Positions 31,517 through 31,830 of a stretch of DNA of 31,830 nucleotides are shown piece by piece. Each line of letters begins with the position of its first letter. The first letter of the stretch is position 1. Source of the stretch: Scenedesmus sp. ARA3 (lineage: Eukaryota; Chlorophyta; Chlorophyceae; Sphaeropleales; Scenedesmaceae); NCBI GenBank assembly GCA_004335835.1, contig RWJK01001924.1:56828-88657 (forward strand), written 5' to 3'. The notes under the pieces are model-generated. The model was not told the DNA's origin, searched no databases, and saw only the letters and a list, made by a program, of their open reading frames with translations. Both the position numbers and the translations under genes were made by a program.

Positions 31517-31830
31517 ATGCCTGCCCCCAGCATGTACCCCGCCAAGTTCACCAGCTCCCAGAACGAGAAGATCCGCAGCTACCTGAGCTTTGTGCCTGGC
31601 ATCGATCGCACCAAGCGTGTAACCAAGCGCATGGCCCTCGAGCGTGGCTTTGACTCTGTGAAGGACCTCAAGAACCATGTGTGGGGTGTGCTCAAGGGCT
31701 ACGACTGTGACCTGTACCTTCGCGCCCTGCAGCGCGGCGAGTTCGACGCCTCCCCTGAGCAGATGCAGGCTCAGGCTGTGCGCGACCAGCGCCGCATGGC
31801 TGCTGCCCAAGAGGGGGAGCTCTACATGCG
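31517..31830 (+). CDS. Unidentified protein, 5' part only (runs off the window)
   Basis: An open frame of 104 codons starts at ATG 31517 (gaaaaaATGcc) and continues past the right edge without a stop or an obvious intron. It begins MPAPSMYPAKFTSSQNEKIR and later contains RMALERGFDSVKDLKNHVWG, followed by a Gln/Arg/Ala-rich helical stretch. The third codon positions are mostly G or C, as in the confirmed genes, and the sequence has no low-complexity repeats, which favours real coding. I recognise no domain. The lack of introns and the nearby broken frame allow a mobile-element or transferred origin, but an ordinary host gene is equally possible. The reverse-strand frame over the same bases (31499-31810) has a non-ATG start and looks like a shadow. 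Confidence 0.65.
   Translation, partial: MPAPSMYPAKFTSSQNEKIRSYLSFVPGIDRTKRVTKRMALERGFDSVKDLKNHVWGVLKGYDCDLYLRALQRGEFDASPEQMQAQAVRDQRRMAAAQEGELYM

Noticed and set aside
31499..31810. A 103-residue minus-strand frame
   Set aside because: It lies opposite the plus-strand ATG-initiated frame at 31517, uses a non-ATG start and has shadow-like composition.

Overview
The window is nuclear DNA from a green alga of the core Chlorophyta, probably Chlorophyceae (Chlamydomonadales or Sphaeropleales). The genes are intron-rich, with GT-AG introns mostly 200-450 bp long. CAG/CTG triplet tracts occur in introns, in intergenic DNA and as polyGln in one protein. One gene has the layout of the Chlamydomonas copper regulator CRR1: an SBP DNA-binding domain, then ankyrin-like repeats, then a Cys-rich tail. 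The species cannot be named from the sequence alone.

I could rebuild four complete spliced genes. In each, every intron has GT-AG ends and all exon phases join without a stop. (1) Minus strand 2012-5073, 6 exons, 614 aa: a secreted Cys-rich protein with a signal peptide, an apple/PAN-like N-terminal module and about a dozen CxxC...CxxC units. (2) Plus strand 8145-13569, 13 exons, 583 aa: a CAT-type cationic amino acid transporter of the APC superfamily. (3) Minus strand 17128-23646, 9 exons, 1243 aa: an SBP/SPL7/CRR1-like transcription factor. (4) Plus strand 25083-30402, 11 exons, 566 aa: a choline-transporter-like (CTL/SLC44) membrane protein. A fifth, intronless reading frame starts at 31517 and runs off the window; I do not recognise it. 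Just upstream of it, on the minus strand, is a broken reading frame (about 31022-31441) containing a stop and an imperfect inverted repeat.

Layout: 1-2011 no recognisable gene; 2012-5073 Cys-rich gene; 5074-8144 intergenic with triplet repeats; 8145-13569 CAT gene; 13570-17127 intergenic/3' flanks; 17128-23646 SBP gene; 23647-25082 head-to-head intergenic region holding a weak candidate exon; 25083-30402 SLC44 gene; 30403-31516 repeats and the broken frame; 31517-end partial gene. The genes look like independent nuclear units, not an operon or cluster. Membrane transport, secretion and a possible metal-responsive regulator sit side by side, but nothing in the sequence links them functionally.

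The most interesting structural signals are: sense-strand CTG tracts repeatedly placed near 3' splice sites in all four genes, including a (CTG)31 tract in the transporter; tandem duplication of an exon end inside an SLC44 intron; symmetric phase 1-1 exons in the secreted protein; and the decayed frame plus unknown gene at the right edge. All exon models come from reading the sequence and have no transcript support.
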